A DNA stretch of 59,337 nucleotides from Candolleomyces eurysporus (Eukaryota > Basidiomycota > Agaricomycetes > Agaricales > Psathyrellaceae), in the NCBI GenBank assembly GCA_027579435.1, contig JANBPK010001496.1, forward strand, positions 1-59,337, given 5' to 3'. The notes under the pieces are model-generated. The model saw nothing but the letters and a program-made list of their open reading frames with translations. It searched no databases and had not been told where the DNA came from. The position numbers were made by a program, and so were the translations under genes. Positions 45,320 through 56,300 of this stretch are shown here, in pieces. How positions within the stretch are numbered: the first letter of the stretch is position 1; every line of letters starts with the position of its first letter.

Positions 45320-46720
45320 AGCTTGCCTTATTTACTATCTCGGCGCACAATTGCCCTGCTTCTCATGCTTCTATTGCCACTGCACGGAACAAAGTTCCAA
45401 CCGAAGGGTCTTATGAGGCGCATATTGATAAACAACCTAGCTTCAGTCAATGTGTTTATTCTGAATCTGACCCTGGTATCACTTCTCTTCCTTTGCGCTT
45501 GGCCACCCACCTGCTCTTCCTTATCGTCTCATCTTCCTGAACCTACCATGACGACGCTCATTCCTCCAATCGTCCCCGGCGTGAGTCATCTCCCTAATTT
45601 TTGAGTAATCATTTATATGATAACAACCTGTCTTGGGATTGAAATAATTATGGACTTATGCCTAGTAGTACTCGAGCAGTATGTATCCGCTATCTTGAAG
45701 CCTTAGACTCAAAGTCATGGGGCACGCACACTTACGATCATCATGATCTACCAGCCGCAAGCTTAACCTTGATTGTAAGCAAGGGTCTCAGATACTCTAC
45801 TACCCTTGTTTGACACGATATATATATCCTTTGGAAGGTTTTGGATTACATCCAAACTGTTGATATTGAGGTGAGTAAGTTGCAAGCTCATAAACGTGTC
45901 AAAGGCTCATCAACCTTGCAACTGGCTCAAATGATTTATACCAGCCAGGGTGATATGGCCCACAGAGTGGAGCATTGTCACGGGCCTTTTCCTCCTCAAT
46001 CATTACCTTCCCTTGATTTTCGTGCCTCTCCCCGTGCTATGTAAGTGCAACAGTCCTGAAGCGGCATCTATCTTTGTAATAGACTCATTGCTTTCGGCGT
46101 CTAGTTGATAATTCCCAGCATTTCTCCCCAACGGTGAGTGCACTGCAGCCTTCCACCACTCAAACAAACGTACACCCCTGACCGCAATCTTTCGAGATCC
46201 AGGTGTGCAAGGTGATTCATAGGGTCGGCGCAAGTACATATACCGAGTTTCTGCCTTGATGAAGGAGCTGAAAATGCAACCATCCAGTTGGAATACTGTT
46301 GTTCATGGCCACGGCCAAAGGTAATAGTAGATCCCGTCACGCGCCACTATCTTTCAAGGTTTTGACTGATTGACTTCTTCAAAATAGCTTTCCTATACAT
46401 CCAAACTTACGTGCTTTCTCAGAAAAGCAGACAGTTCACAATCTTTCTGTGTCTCAATGCCCTCGTGAGTGTATCTCCACCATGAACCCGCTTGCCAGCG
46501 CATAGCTAACTTATCTTCATGGATACTGGTAGACGATCCCTATTGGATTCGGGCTTTATCAGTTGCATATCAGTCGGGGTAGCTGTACATCAGGCATCCT
46601 TCCATTTTATTCCTCTAAACGTGACGAAATTGACCGATGATACGACCGCGTTTGTTTTAGCGAATATAAGTTCAATTTTCGCAATAATAAACTATAAAGT
46701 TGACGCGGTCTGAGTCTCTA
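45320..46720 (+). pseudogene. DUF6533-type gene, inverted and truncated copy B5
   Basis: Same gene as copies B2 and B4 but on the opposite strand and more diverged. It shares the upstream landmark AACCGAAGGGTCTTATGAGG (45,400). ATG 45,549 gives MTTLIPPIVPG. The frame then has a stop unless spliced, and IEIIMDLCLVVLEQ follows. The signature exon reads VIWPTEWSIVTGLFLLNHYL. Further blocks are KIAFLYIQTYVLSQKSRQFT and TIPIGFGLYQLHISRG (46,530-46,575). Similarity ends near 46,640. The RDG block and the RMILHLR tail exon are missing, so the 3' third is gone. It is most likely a pseudogene. Confidence 0.65.
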
Positions 46721-46739
46721 AGTACAAGAATAACTACGC

Positions 46740-47300
46740 TATCAATAAGGTTCACGCGGCTTGAGAAGGAAAAGAGTTAGTACTACAACTCTAGGGACAC
46801 GAGAGTTGAAGCTACTCAAGGCTGTCAACTTGAAGCCGCCCCAGTTGTATTATACCCTGACCAGAGAAGCTACTTGAATTGACACCGTGCTAAAANGTCA
46901 GGCGGCTTGACTCAAGTGGCTTCAGAAAGTCTTATACCTTTTACACGCGACTGCTCAGACACTCAGGCGGCACGACCAGAGGGTCTAGGAATCAGCGGCT
47001 TCACATTAATCAAGTACAAGTGCTGGAGCAGCACGAATGGTCTTTCGAAACGACGAATCCATGGCTGGTGGCGCGCTGGGGGGGCGGTGATAAACTCCAA
47101 CGCGGCGTGAGGAACTGAAGCGGCTCGAGTCCTGAGTCAAGGGAATGACCAGACCAACCGTTGGCATTGGGGAAAAAGGTGCAGGTGATGCCGGACGAGG
47201 CAACCATACCTGTCCAAGCGGCTTGAGACTAGCAACGAGAGTAGGGGACACGGAGCAAGGATGCCCATCCACTCTCAATCATCAGTCGGCATCTCACGTG
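46740..47300. repeat. Segment rich in short CGGCTTGA-type motifs
   Basis: Short strings of the form GCGGCTTGA, GCGGCTTCA, or GTGGCTTCA recur, about eight times within 560 bp and on both strands (for example near 46,752, 46,828, 46,902, 46,995, 47,113 and 47,217). The spacing is irregular, so it is neither a satellite nor a CRISPR array. It may be the subterminal region of a DNA transposon with transposase-binding repeats, or a decayed minisatellite. An N lies at 46,896. Confidence 0.4.
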
Positions 47301-49246
47301 GCTTCACCAGAAAGGAAATGGTGATCCAAAATTGGCATTCAGAGGTGCGCCTGACTTGCACGGCTACAATCTTGGCGCAGCCTCTACCAATACCCGGTTC
47401 TATTTTCTCTCTATCTTATGTTTGGACTCTTACTATTGGCTAGTTGCTTATCTATCACATGTGTCTCTCTGTCTATTTTTATACGGCTCAAAGTAGTATA
47501 TATACATGCTAACTACTGCTCGAGCAGATCATTGTATCATCGTTGTTTTTATCTTTTACTCGCATTTATCAACGAATCTATCAAGTTTTTCTACTCATAC
47601 TTCACACAGCATGAACTATCAGTTGATCTTGGAACTCAGGAACTTAAGCAGTCATAAGGCTTGACTACTTGGGATTAGGAACCTTACTAGCTGTACACAA
47701 GGGTACTTCTAGTCTGTGGAAGTTAACTATGAGAGAACTTGAGAAACCCAGTATTCTTAATTCACTCAATAACCCCCACTTACTTGCACTTTGACTTTGT
47801 GTGGCCTGACTCTCACACCACTTGACTTTACGCAGCCTGGGTATAGGTTGTGGTTGGTTCCAAGGACTCCTGTCCTTGGGTACTTGTACCCCAGTGTGCC
47901 AATGCGCCAAGTGTTACGATCCTTTGGACTTGTCTCATGGACTCTCTGGTCTCTGTAGTTCTTACCTCATGTACGCCTTGTGTTTGCCTTGTGGTTACCT
48001 CATGTATGCTTTATGGACTCATGTATGACCTTATGACCAGTACTTAGTGTTTCAGTAGCACATGTTTTTCATTTAGCTTACTCATAGTTTCATTTTGCTG
48101 ACTGATACTTTAATATTGCTGACTGATGTTACCATGCCTTCATCATGAGGCATATAGTATATAAGTAGGCTAGGATAGTCTGTATTCTTTAGCTCGTTCT
48201 TAATAGAACCTCCCTAGTGAACTCCAGAACCCAGAATTACTAAGTTAGACTTAGTGCTTGAACCCCAGAACAAACCCCTCGTCTGAACTTATATGAAAGC
48301 CTCATATGAGCTTGAACTTAGTCTTGTAGAAAGCCTCACAAGACCTGAACCAACATTGTATGCAAATCGGATCTCATGTCAAAAACTTGAATACGTCTCA
48401 TTCCTATATCCTTTAGGAGTATCAACGTAACACCAAGCAATTTCATCTGATTTGTACAATGTGACCGTGGGAGGTAACTCCTATTCTGGTACTTTTGAGT
48501 CCTTGGAGTCTGCCACGCAAAGCAACGGCCTGCTGAACACAAGTTGATTTGGTGTGTGTTCTGAGCTCAGCAGCACCGATCTCATCACTGGTCCCAATGA
48601 ACCCCCACAACCTCTCGCACTTTCTTGCCTGATTCATAAGTAATCCCGTACCCATCCCATTGTTAGAATATGATGCCTATGCTGTGTAGGTACTATACAT
48701 TGTTTCCTAATATGGACATCATTGTCCTTTGATCTATTGTACTCACACCTGATCCTCATCAAATCCCCAGCTAATTAGCTGGGCATAAGGTGGGGGTTTA
48801 ACCAGCTAAGCAAGCTGGACTTGCTTAACGGCCACCAACAATCAATAATTCTGGGCAGGATCCCAGTTCAGGAAAGTGTGCCTCAAATAAAATGAACAGT
48901 TGACGAGGAGGGTAGATTAGAGTAGATTGCTATGTAGATAATGAGGTGTACCATAGATAACAACGACATGACGTACCATCGGAGGATCTTCTGGTTGACA
49001 GGCACAGGAGGGGAGGCCGGAACCATCGGGATGTTCTCCCTCCCGTCAATCAAGCCTGTCCCCTGTCATCACCGCTGTCAACTGGGTGCGCTTGCTGTCT
49101 CCCATGGCCTGTTCGTTGTCTGATCGATGTGTGAGCGCTTTCCTGCACTCTTCCCTCCTGCCATGTCACTTCTTTTGCTTTGGCACGACTCGGTACCATG
49201 ACCTGCCATCAAATCTCTTATCCTCTCTTCCCTTATCACACTCATA
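47301..49246. other. Non-coding flank of the KDZ element, LTR-like and hairpin-rich
   Basis: No gene is recognised. At 48,150-48,350 the sequence resembles a transposon or LTR promoter (TATATAAGTAGG at about 48,158, then repeated AAGCCTCA and CTTGAAC strings). At 48,766-48,783 lies a perfect 18 bp palindrome (CCCAGCTAA/TTAGCTGGG), followed by two more hairpin-forming strings (CCAGCTAAGCAAGCTGG and AAGCAAGCTGGACTTGCTT). The left end of the KDZ element should be in this stretch but I could not fix it. Confidence 0.4.
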
Positions 49247-52200
49247 ATGCCCTTGGGGTCGAAGTCCAAGGGTGCTTCACGGCGAGTGAATGCACCTTAC
49301 ATTCAACAAAGCAAATCAAAAGAAGCTGCCTCATCCTCAAAAGCTATTTCTAATCAGCTNGGATTCTGAGAGCTTGCAGAAGCTCATGTTCAGGCAGAAA
49401 GGAGTCAAGCAGCAACTCACAACTGTATGAGATCCATGCCAATGGAGTGCAATATTCTAAAATTATCCCCCTTGGCACAGTGCTAGGACCGCAACAACGT
49501 GAAATATTCGCCAATCTTCGCCAGGAGCACAATCATGATGGGGGGAACTTCAGTGATGTGGCAGAAATCGAGGAAGTACCTGCAACCCTGAGCAACATCA
49601 TGTCTCTCAGAGATGTGGCAGACACGGTGATTGATGCAATCTATGATCAGTATGTACTGAACTCAACTCTGGATCGTATCTGACAGTCAGGCACAGACCT
49701 TTTACTCATCTTCAGCCTGGGTGGAGGCAGCGCACTGCCCAGTTCCATGAAAACTGGGGCAATATCGACGACCTCGCCACTGCTTTCATGCAGTGGAAAA
49801 GTTCCAGCTCCTCAACTAGCCCAGACCCTCCCATCATGGCGCCCAGGCAGCCGCTACCCACAGATGCCAAGTTTGACATGGAGGTCATTGACATGTTCAC
49901 ATGAGAAACAATGCTCCAAGTCACATTGCCTGATGACGAAACCATTGTTCCCCACCTCATTGCATGGGGATACCTTCCGACAACACCTATCAAACCACTG
50001 GTCGCGATTTCCCTGCGAACTCTGCAATTCTACAAGGTTTTGCAGCAACAAAAGCCGTCTTTTAGCATTGAAGCCTTCACCAAGGTTCTGTGTGACTTGT
50101 ACGAGGTGAGGAAAGCTGATAGAATCCTCTCTCACGTCACTGGCATGCACAGCATCCATATCGACGGCGCTGGAGCCAAGTTTTCAGCAATGCATTTGAG
50201 GTGTACCTGTCCATCACCCGTGCAATAGACAAGCGTGTGAACACTACTTTGAACCATTGCTCTGAGAACTGGCAGGTTCTCAATGCCTGCCCCGTCTGCA
50301 TGTACGAACTAGAAGGTGAACCAAGTCTGCGTTACCACATTCAAATCTCGATGGACAGCAATGATTTGCAGAAATGGATGAAAGACAAGGGAACCGCAGG
50401 CGACACAAGGGAATTGGTTGACAGTGACTACTTTATTCCCACCCCAGAAGTTGACCGATGGGCCTCTGTCAACCCACTGAACCTGCATCCTGATGCCGGG
50501 TCAGATGATGAAGAATTGAGCGATGAGTTGGCCGATGCAGAAAACCCCACTGTGGATGACAGGGTCAAAGAATGCGTCAAAAATTGGAAGGCGACGCAAT
50601 CAGACACTCGTAAGAAAGTCATGGGGATCTTCGATGAGACTGGATGGTTTGCATGCGCATGTCGGCATGGGATCATTCTGTGGGTGGCGGATATGGTGCA
50701 ATCTGGAGAACAGTAAGTCATTGACTTGTCCCACATGCCATGCTAACAGGATTCAGATCAAAATACCCCCTGTCAGTCGTCAATTGGGGACTCGAAATTC
50801 TTGGTGACCGCCTTGCTGTTGGGTACAACATTGGGTGCACATTTCAAACCACGATCAAAAATAGCCTGCTGGGTCACTGTTTCAAGGAGTCCAACTCACG
50901 GTGCATGGTGAATGCTTACCACGGCTATGCCCATAACTTTCTGTGCCAAACTCAAAACCATACCAACAATGTTGAGGGCGCTGGGTTGGAAGATTTCGAA
51001 ACCATGGAACACTTTTTTTCAGGTTCAAACACAGCAGCAGGGCTGGTTCGGCACACCACCAAATTCCGACGATGACTCTATCTCGAGCTTTACCTCAAGC
51101 AGGCCGACACTGACAAATATCTTCACCTTGGGAAGATGCTGCTTGGCAATTACAACCAGGTGCATCAGATCATTCACAAGGAAGGGATTAAGCTAAATGA
51201 GACCCTGAAAGCGGAGGGGATCAGCACTGAGGATCTTGATCGGTGGCAACAAGATCAGCGCGATTATTTTGACTCCAATCTTGGCAAGGAACCTGAGGAA
51301 AATCTGCACCGTATTGCTTATGTTGAGTTGTTGATGGAGTACTCCAAGGCACGGTAAGTTGATATTCAATATTTCAACTGTCCCGCTCACTATGTGTTTC
51401 AGCGAGAGGGCGCATTTTAAAGGAGCTGCATTCCTGAATGCGATACTGGATGACTACAACATCCATCAAAATCCCACACCAGAGACTTATGAGTCGACCC
51501 TATCAAAGACACGGCAGTTGGAAACACACCGTTGACGCGCCAGGGAGAAAGTGAAGGATCTCGAAAGCGAACTGGTTGATATGGAGCTGCGGCTTCATGT
51601 AGAAAAGCGTTGGGATGCAGCAACACCCAAATATCATCAAATTGTTCAGTACATCAATGAACAAAAGTACCACTGAGCCCTCGAGGATGTACAAAAGCTT
51701 GTTGTCCAAAGGCTCTTTGAGTTGCACCGATTAAATCTCAGTAGCATCGGTGTGTTGCATCTGTCATTGGATGACGAAATTTTTTATATTTGATTGACAG
51801 CAGGGTATAAGGCCTGAGTTGCGCTTGCCAAGGCAATGCGTACTCGGTCTCGCGCCATTCAAACCGCCATCAATAGATACAATTGCGCAGTTCTTGCTCT
51901 TGGACGCACCGATACTTTGGACTTTGCCTGCACTGCTCAATTCAACTTTGTGGAAGAATTCGAATTATTGAAGAATAGCCATGCCGATCTGACAGACGCA
52001 CGCTGGAAGGAACCAAGAATTTGGGAAGCAATGAAAAGACATCAACACATCAAGAGGGCACATGAAGAGGTTGCAAGGCTTCATATCAAGATCCTGCACG
52101 TGTACTCAGCCATAGAAGCAGAAGAGGAGCATTTCCGAGATGCTTTAAATCATCTGAAGGCTTCCAAAGACCCTATTCACGCTGTTGTTGACGAATTTTG

Positions 52201-52462
52201 TCGTCGCTGATCCTGAGCCAATCGAGCTGTGATGTCAGGTCTCCACCAAATTGTTGACCTTCCAGCTTATCAAAGTCCAACGCTCACTTGTGGGAGGCGC
52301 AAAGGCGAACTAGGGGTTAATGGGAACGCTATGGAAATAGACTCTGAGTCTATCAAGGACAATTTGGAGGACACGCAGGAGGAATTCGAAGGTGTTGACG
52401 ATGAGGCTGAGACTCAAATAGGCAGTATCGTTGACTTTATCTCAGATCTTGCAACAGGTTAG
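49247..52462 (+). pseudogene. KDZ-type transposase, inactivated by seven TGA stops
   Basis: Transposase of a KDZ (Kyakuja-Dileera-Zisupton) DNA transposon. Landmarks in order: IDDLATAFMQWKS (49,780), IVPHLIAWGYLPTTPIKPLV (49,950), a CPVCMYELEGEPSL block (50,290), GIFDETGWFACACRHG (50,620-50,670), KYPLSVVNWGLEILGDR, VGYNIGC (50,820), YHGYAHNFLCQ (50,925), GLEDFETMEHFFS, and a coiled C-terminal part (RSRAIQTAINRYN). ATG 49,247 starts MPLGSKSKGASRRVNAPYIQ. Introns are short. Seven in-frame stops interrupt otherwise open frames at 49,902, 51,073, 51,533, 51,674, 51,815, 52,208 and 52,214. All are TGA, as expected from CGA after CpG deamination. The family's YDIGC motif reads YNIGC here. An N at 49,360 also shifts the frame. 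The protein cannot be made intact. Confidence 0.85.
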
Positions 52463-53138
52463 CTCTGGATTGGNTTTTTTTTAGTGGATATTGTATTCTG
52501 TCATGTATATACATCATTGGTATTGAATTATTTTGCTTCCTTTCAATCCATTGAAGTGAGATATTGAGCAGACTTCCGTGCATCTAAAGGTCAGCAGTGA
52601 CTATGCACTCACATACTTGAGATCATGCGGCTGTCTTGCTGGGGATCGTTAAAATTTTTACATATTTCGATTGCTTGAGTTAAATGAAACATTCATTGGT
52701 ATTTCACTCAAGGGCATTACAAGGGACTGAGTCATGATATTCAGAAAGTTGTCATTTGGCAAGTTTGAGTTGACAATGATTGACGTTGATGTGATTGATT
52801 TGGTGTGATTGGATCTGTCAAATGCGCCATGTGGTCTCATCGACAGCTCACCNTTTTTTTCCTTCTCGCCCTCGCTTCTGTTCAGAATAAAGACTAAGAT
52901 TAGGCCTCAGGATCCTGTGAACTGACATAAGGTTGTGTTCAGGTCTCAAAACGCTGGCATATATCAACCAGGCACGCCATAAGTTTGGTAGCATTCATCT
53001 TCTATTAATGTTTCACATTGTTCTGACCATGTGGTCCATGCCGCCTTTGTCAACCTTCCTCCAGCATTGTCATTGGACAGTCAAACATGGCCACTATCCC
53101 CATTCTCATAGTCTGCCTGAATCAAGCACAGGCCAACG
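52463..53138. other. Spacer within the KDZ block
   Basis: AT-rich, with two N bases at poly-T runs (52,474 and 52,853). No gene motif seen. It separates the transposase from downstream cargo frames. Confidence 0.4.
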
Positions 53139-54251
53139 ATGTTCACTACCTCAACAGCCTCACCAGAGAAGTTGTTTGAATGGCAAGAGCCGGCCTTNCC
53201 AAAAATCAAGGCCTTCTTGGATTCTCTCAGAGACGTCGACCCATCAGAGCTTGGTTTCAAGAGTGCAACATGGTATGCAGTCTGGGAGCTGCAAAAGGGA
53301 AACCGGGAGATTCATCAGACGATTTTCGCTCACTATGGGTAAGTGGTTCCAAAATCACCCTTCTTTGTCAATGTTGAACTTTCCCTCCAGCGATTATGCC
53401 TACCTTGCCACCGACGAGCTGGGGGCTGTCCAACATCATTGCAAATTCTACAGCCTTGTTTCTGCCATCGTCTGGTTGCTTGCTTGTGGTAACAGCAGCT
53501 TCCTCTTTAAAAACAACCTTGGGGACCATGCTGCCCCTGCTGATCAAAGAATCGCCTTCGACACACCTGAGACTCAGATCTGCAATCTCAACCCTAATGT
53601 CATTCAATGAGTGACAAAGAAGACATCGAGGAAGAATTGCCCCAGCCTCATGGTACGTGATCCATTCCTCTTCACCTCCTTCTCTATTCACATCACATCA
53701 TGTTATTCAAGGTCCGTCCAGAGAGCGCTCAGTCATCAACCTTGTGACTCCCCCAAGTGCGCTTCCTTGTGAGTCCATTCATTTCTTTTAAAGCCTCCTT
53801 TACTGATATTTGATATTCTTACCCTTCAGTTCCTTCCCCCGCTGCCTCAATCAGCTCTGTTTTGTCACTGTCATTCTCATCATTGTTGTCATCAAGGACT
53901 GTCCAGGCGACTCCTCAAAGCTCCTTTGGCTCTGAACCTGATTTCCCAGCCCTCTCTTCTCAAGAATTTATGCGTCGCCGTGCCGTTGATGGGACCATGA
54001 CTGGGACTGTGATGTGTGGAGGTTCTGAGATGCAGGACCTTGTTCTCCCCACCTCAACCCATCTCCGCATCTCTGTCGTTGACTACCTTCGCTCTCATGG
54101 GTACAATGCTGACATGGTCATCCTTGTAGAGACAGCACTCGCGGTATCTGGTTCCAACAAGGGTTTTATCAAAGCGATGGCGTTGAGGGGTCTTCCCTGT
54201 GCAGAGGCGGGTTTCATTTGGCGTCTCGCCTACAAGTGCCACGCTCTCTGA
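53139..54251 (+). CDS. Unrecognised KDZ cargo region (one or two genes)
   Basis: Open stretches at 53,139-53,342 (KIKAFLDSLRDVDPSELGFK, ATWYAVWELQKGNREIHQTI) and 53,341-53,610 look like exons of one product; an N at 53,198 interrupts the first. A second frame, 53,862-54,251, begins MSLSFSSLLSSRTVQATPQS, is Ser-rich at first, and then has STHLRISVVDYLRSHGYNAD and MVILVETALAVSGSNKGFIK. I recognise no domain. Position between the transposase and the usual KDZ companion gene, on the same strand, argues that these are element-borne. Gene boundaries are uncertain. Confidence 0.4.
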
Positions 54252-54440
54252 TCACTGATTACTGATTGCCCTCATCTCTTGTCATATCTCATCTTGTATC
54301 TCATCATCTCAGCCCTGTCCCCTCCTTGTACCGTTGTATATTGCTGTTGTCCTGTCCCCCCACATGATGTATTTTTTTTCTCTGTATAAATGACTCTCCT
54401 CAATGAATTGTACATTTTCTCCTACCGTCATACCATTTTT

Positions 54441-56057
54441 TCTCATCATGGTTATAGTGACTACTGTCTCTCTTGACTGTATGAAGGTTTGCAAAGTCTC
54501 CAAAGGACTTAAGCAAGGGGTTCTTAACCCACAAAGAAGCAAGCAAACCCTTACTAGTGCTGAGAGGGCCGCACTAAAGGAAATTTGGGGGTGAAAACGC
54601 GTCGAGTGGAAGGAAGCTCTTGAAGAAGCTCAAGAAGCTCTACGTGATATTGGCCTAGCCATGCAAGCTAAGGTTCCTGGTCACCAACTTGACTACTACA
54701 TTCGCGTCATCACTCAAGCCATCACACGCTCAACGGTCCGTCCTCGTAAAGGCATCAGCAAATGGAACACGTTTCTCTCAAAGGAGACGCATGAACTCAA
54801 TGAACATGGGTATTAAGTGTTGTGTTCTATGTTTTCAATGACTCAACTATGATTCTTAGAGCGGGAACCAGGCACCGCACCCATCAAAACATCCGACGTC
54901 AGCAAAGAACTCAGCGCCAAGTGGAAGGCGATGTCTGCTGAGGAGCAGGACCAATATACAGAGGAAATTGTTACCTCTTTGAAGGAGGCGCGTGAAGTGA
55001 AGGAGGCAGGGCAACATAATTGCCAGGTGGCAGCTTTCAATGATGTGCGAGCCGTCGTTGGGCACCTACAACGTGAGGTAAGTGCCACTATCTGTCATTT
55101 CTTGGTGGCTAGCGCTAACTCTGTTTCAGATTGTCAATGTCAATCAACAAACAGGCATGGAGTTCATGCTTGTCGCTGTCAGGAAGGACATCAAGCAATT
55201 CAATGCCCCCTATGTTTTCAGAACGTCAGATCTCTTTGACAGCTTCTTCCACAACACCACTAAATTCACGCTGGCCGACTTAGTCTTGAAGCTTGAATGT
55301 TTCTTCATCGGAGGTATTGATGGTGAGTGATACTTCCTCCACTCAAACTCCTTGCTCAAAACACATCCAGGTGTTTCTCAAAACTATATTCAAAGACTTG
55401 TCCAGCTGAAAAGCAGGACCGCTGCCATCATCAAGGACAAGCTGAGTGAGCGCTGACGTACTTCTCACATCAATCCAACATTCTGATCCATTTCTAGACA
55501 GTGCTGCTGGTCATCAAGTCTCAAGGATGGTGTATACAAATTTTGATGAAGCCATAACATTGAAGCATGCCATTGTCGTCAAGGGGTGGCCCCTCCCCAA
55601 ATTTTGCTGCCCCTCCCACATAACCTCCTGATCCGACATCGAGCTGCTGCATAACGCTTGGCAGAGTGGTACGGCCTGCTTTGTCAAGCTTAATGATAAC
55701 GAGTATGAGCAATGGCAGACCCAGCACCTTGAGCGTCATGCCGCTGCTCAAGTGGCCCCGTCTCAGATTACATCCAATGGCAATGGTGAGTCAAGCGGTC
55801 TTCCCATTGCGAATGACATTCCCCTGCCTGCGGTCACCAACATTCCTGCTGTCAACTCCGAGAATGGTGTAACAAATGCCCCTGTTGCTTCCAAAAGCAG
55901 CCCTGCTGCCGCCCCAATTCTGACTCCTTCCCCCACATTCATGAACTTCAGGACGGATGGTGTGGTGATTCCAACAAAGACATGCAAGCAGAGGAAAGAT
56001 AAAGGAGTCCCGAGAGGTTCCAGGAAGGGTAAGGAGAATCAAGTTGGACGAGGCTAG
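54441..56057 (+). pseudogene. KDZ-associated companion protein with HMG-like block, two TGA stops
   Basis: Matches the protein that commonly sits beside KDZ transposases in mushroom genomes. Order of blocks: a charged helical start (SAERAALKEIWG, RVEWKEALEEAQEALRDIGL), then WNTFLSKETHELNEHG and, after an intron, KTSDVSKELSAKWKAMSAEE, an HMG-box-like arrangement. Next come VVGHLQRE, QQTGMEFMLVAVRKDIKQFN, LADLVLKLECFFIGGIDG, VYTNFDEAITLKHAIVVKGW, DIELLHNAWQSGTACFVKLN, and a low-complexity Ala/Pro/Ser tail ending with a basic run (SRKGKENQVGRG) at 56,057. In-frame TGA codons at 54,592 and 55,629 break it; both fit CGA-to-TGA change. Its function in transposition is not known to me. Confidence 0.65.
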
Positions 56058-56143
56058 GCTACCTTTTTGCTATTTACATTCTATCTACATTGTACATTGC
56101 CATAGGATTTCAAGTTGTTCTCTGTCTCCGAGGGAGCTATGTA

Positions 56144-56300
56144 CAGTGGCTCACAAAACCTTTCCAATGTTTTGCACTTTTTGAAAGATGAGTCAATATC
56201 ATTTGAAATAAATTATGTAAAATTCTGAATTTATTCCCAGGCAAGCATCAACATGTTGTTCACACGCATGCCAAGTCACGTGCTGATCTAACCTCCACAG
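56144..56300. repeat. Left terminal inverted repeat of the mariner element
   Basis: About 150 bp, pairing with 57,445-57,598. It includes the last codons and stop of the transposase gene, so the protein's C-terminus (RDLACV) is coded inside the repeat. Confidence 0.85.

Noticed and set aside
46740..47300. CRISPR-like array
   Set aside because: The motif is short, irregularly spaced and on both strands, and the organism is a eukaryote.
49247..56057. A TET/JBP dioxygenase gene within or beside the KDZ element
   Set aside because: Such genes are known near mushroom KDZ elements, so I looked for an H-x-D...H pattern in protein-like frames from 48 to 59 kb and found none I could support.
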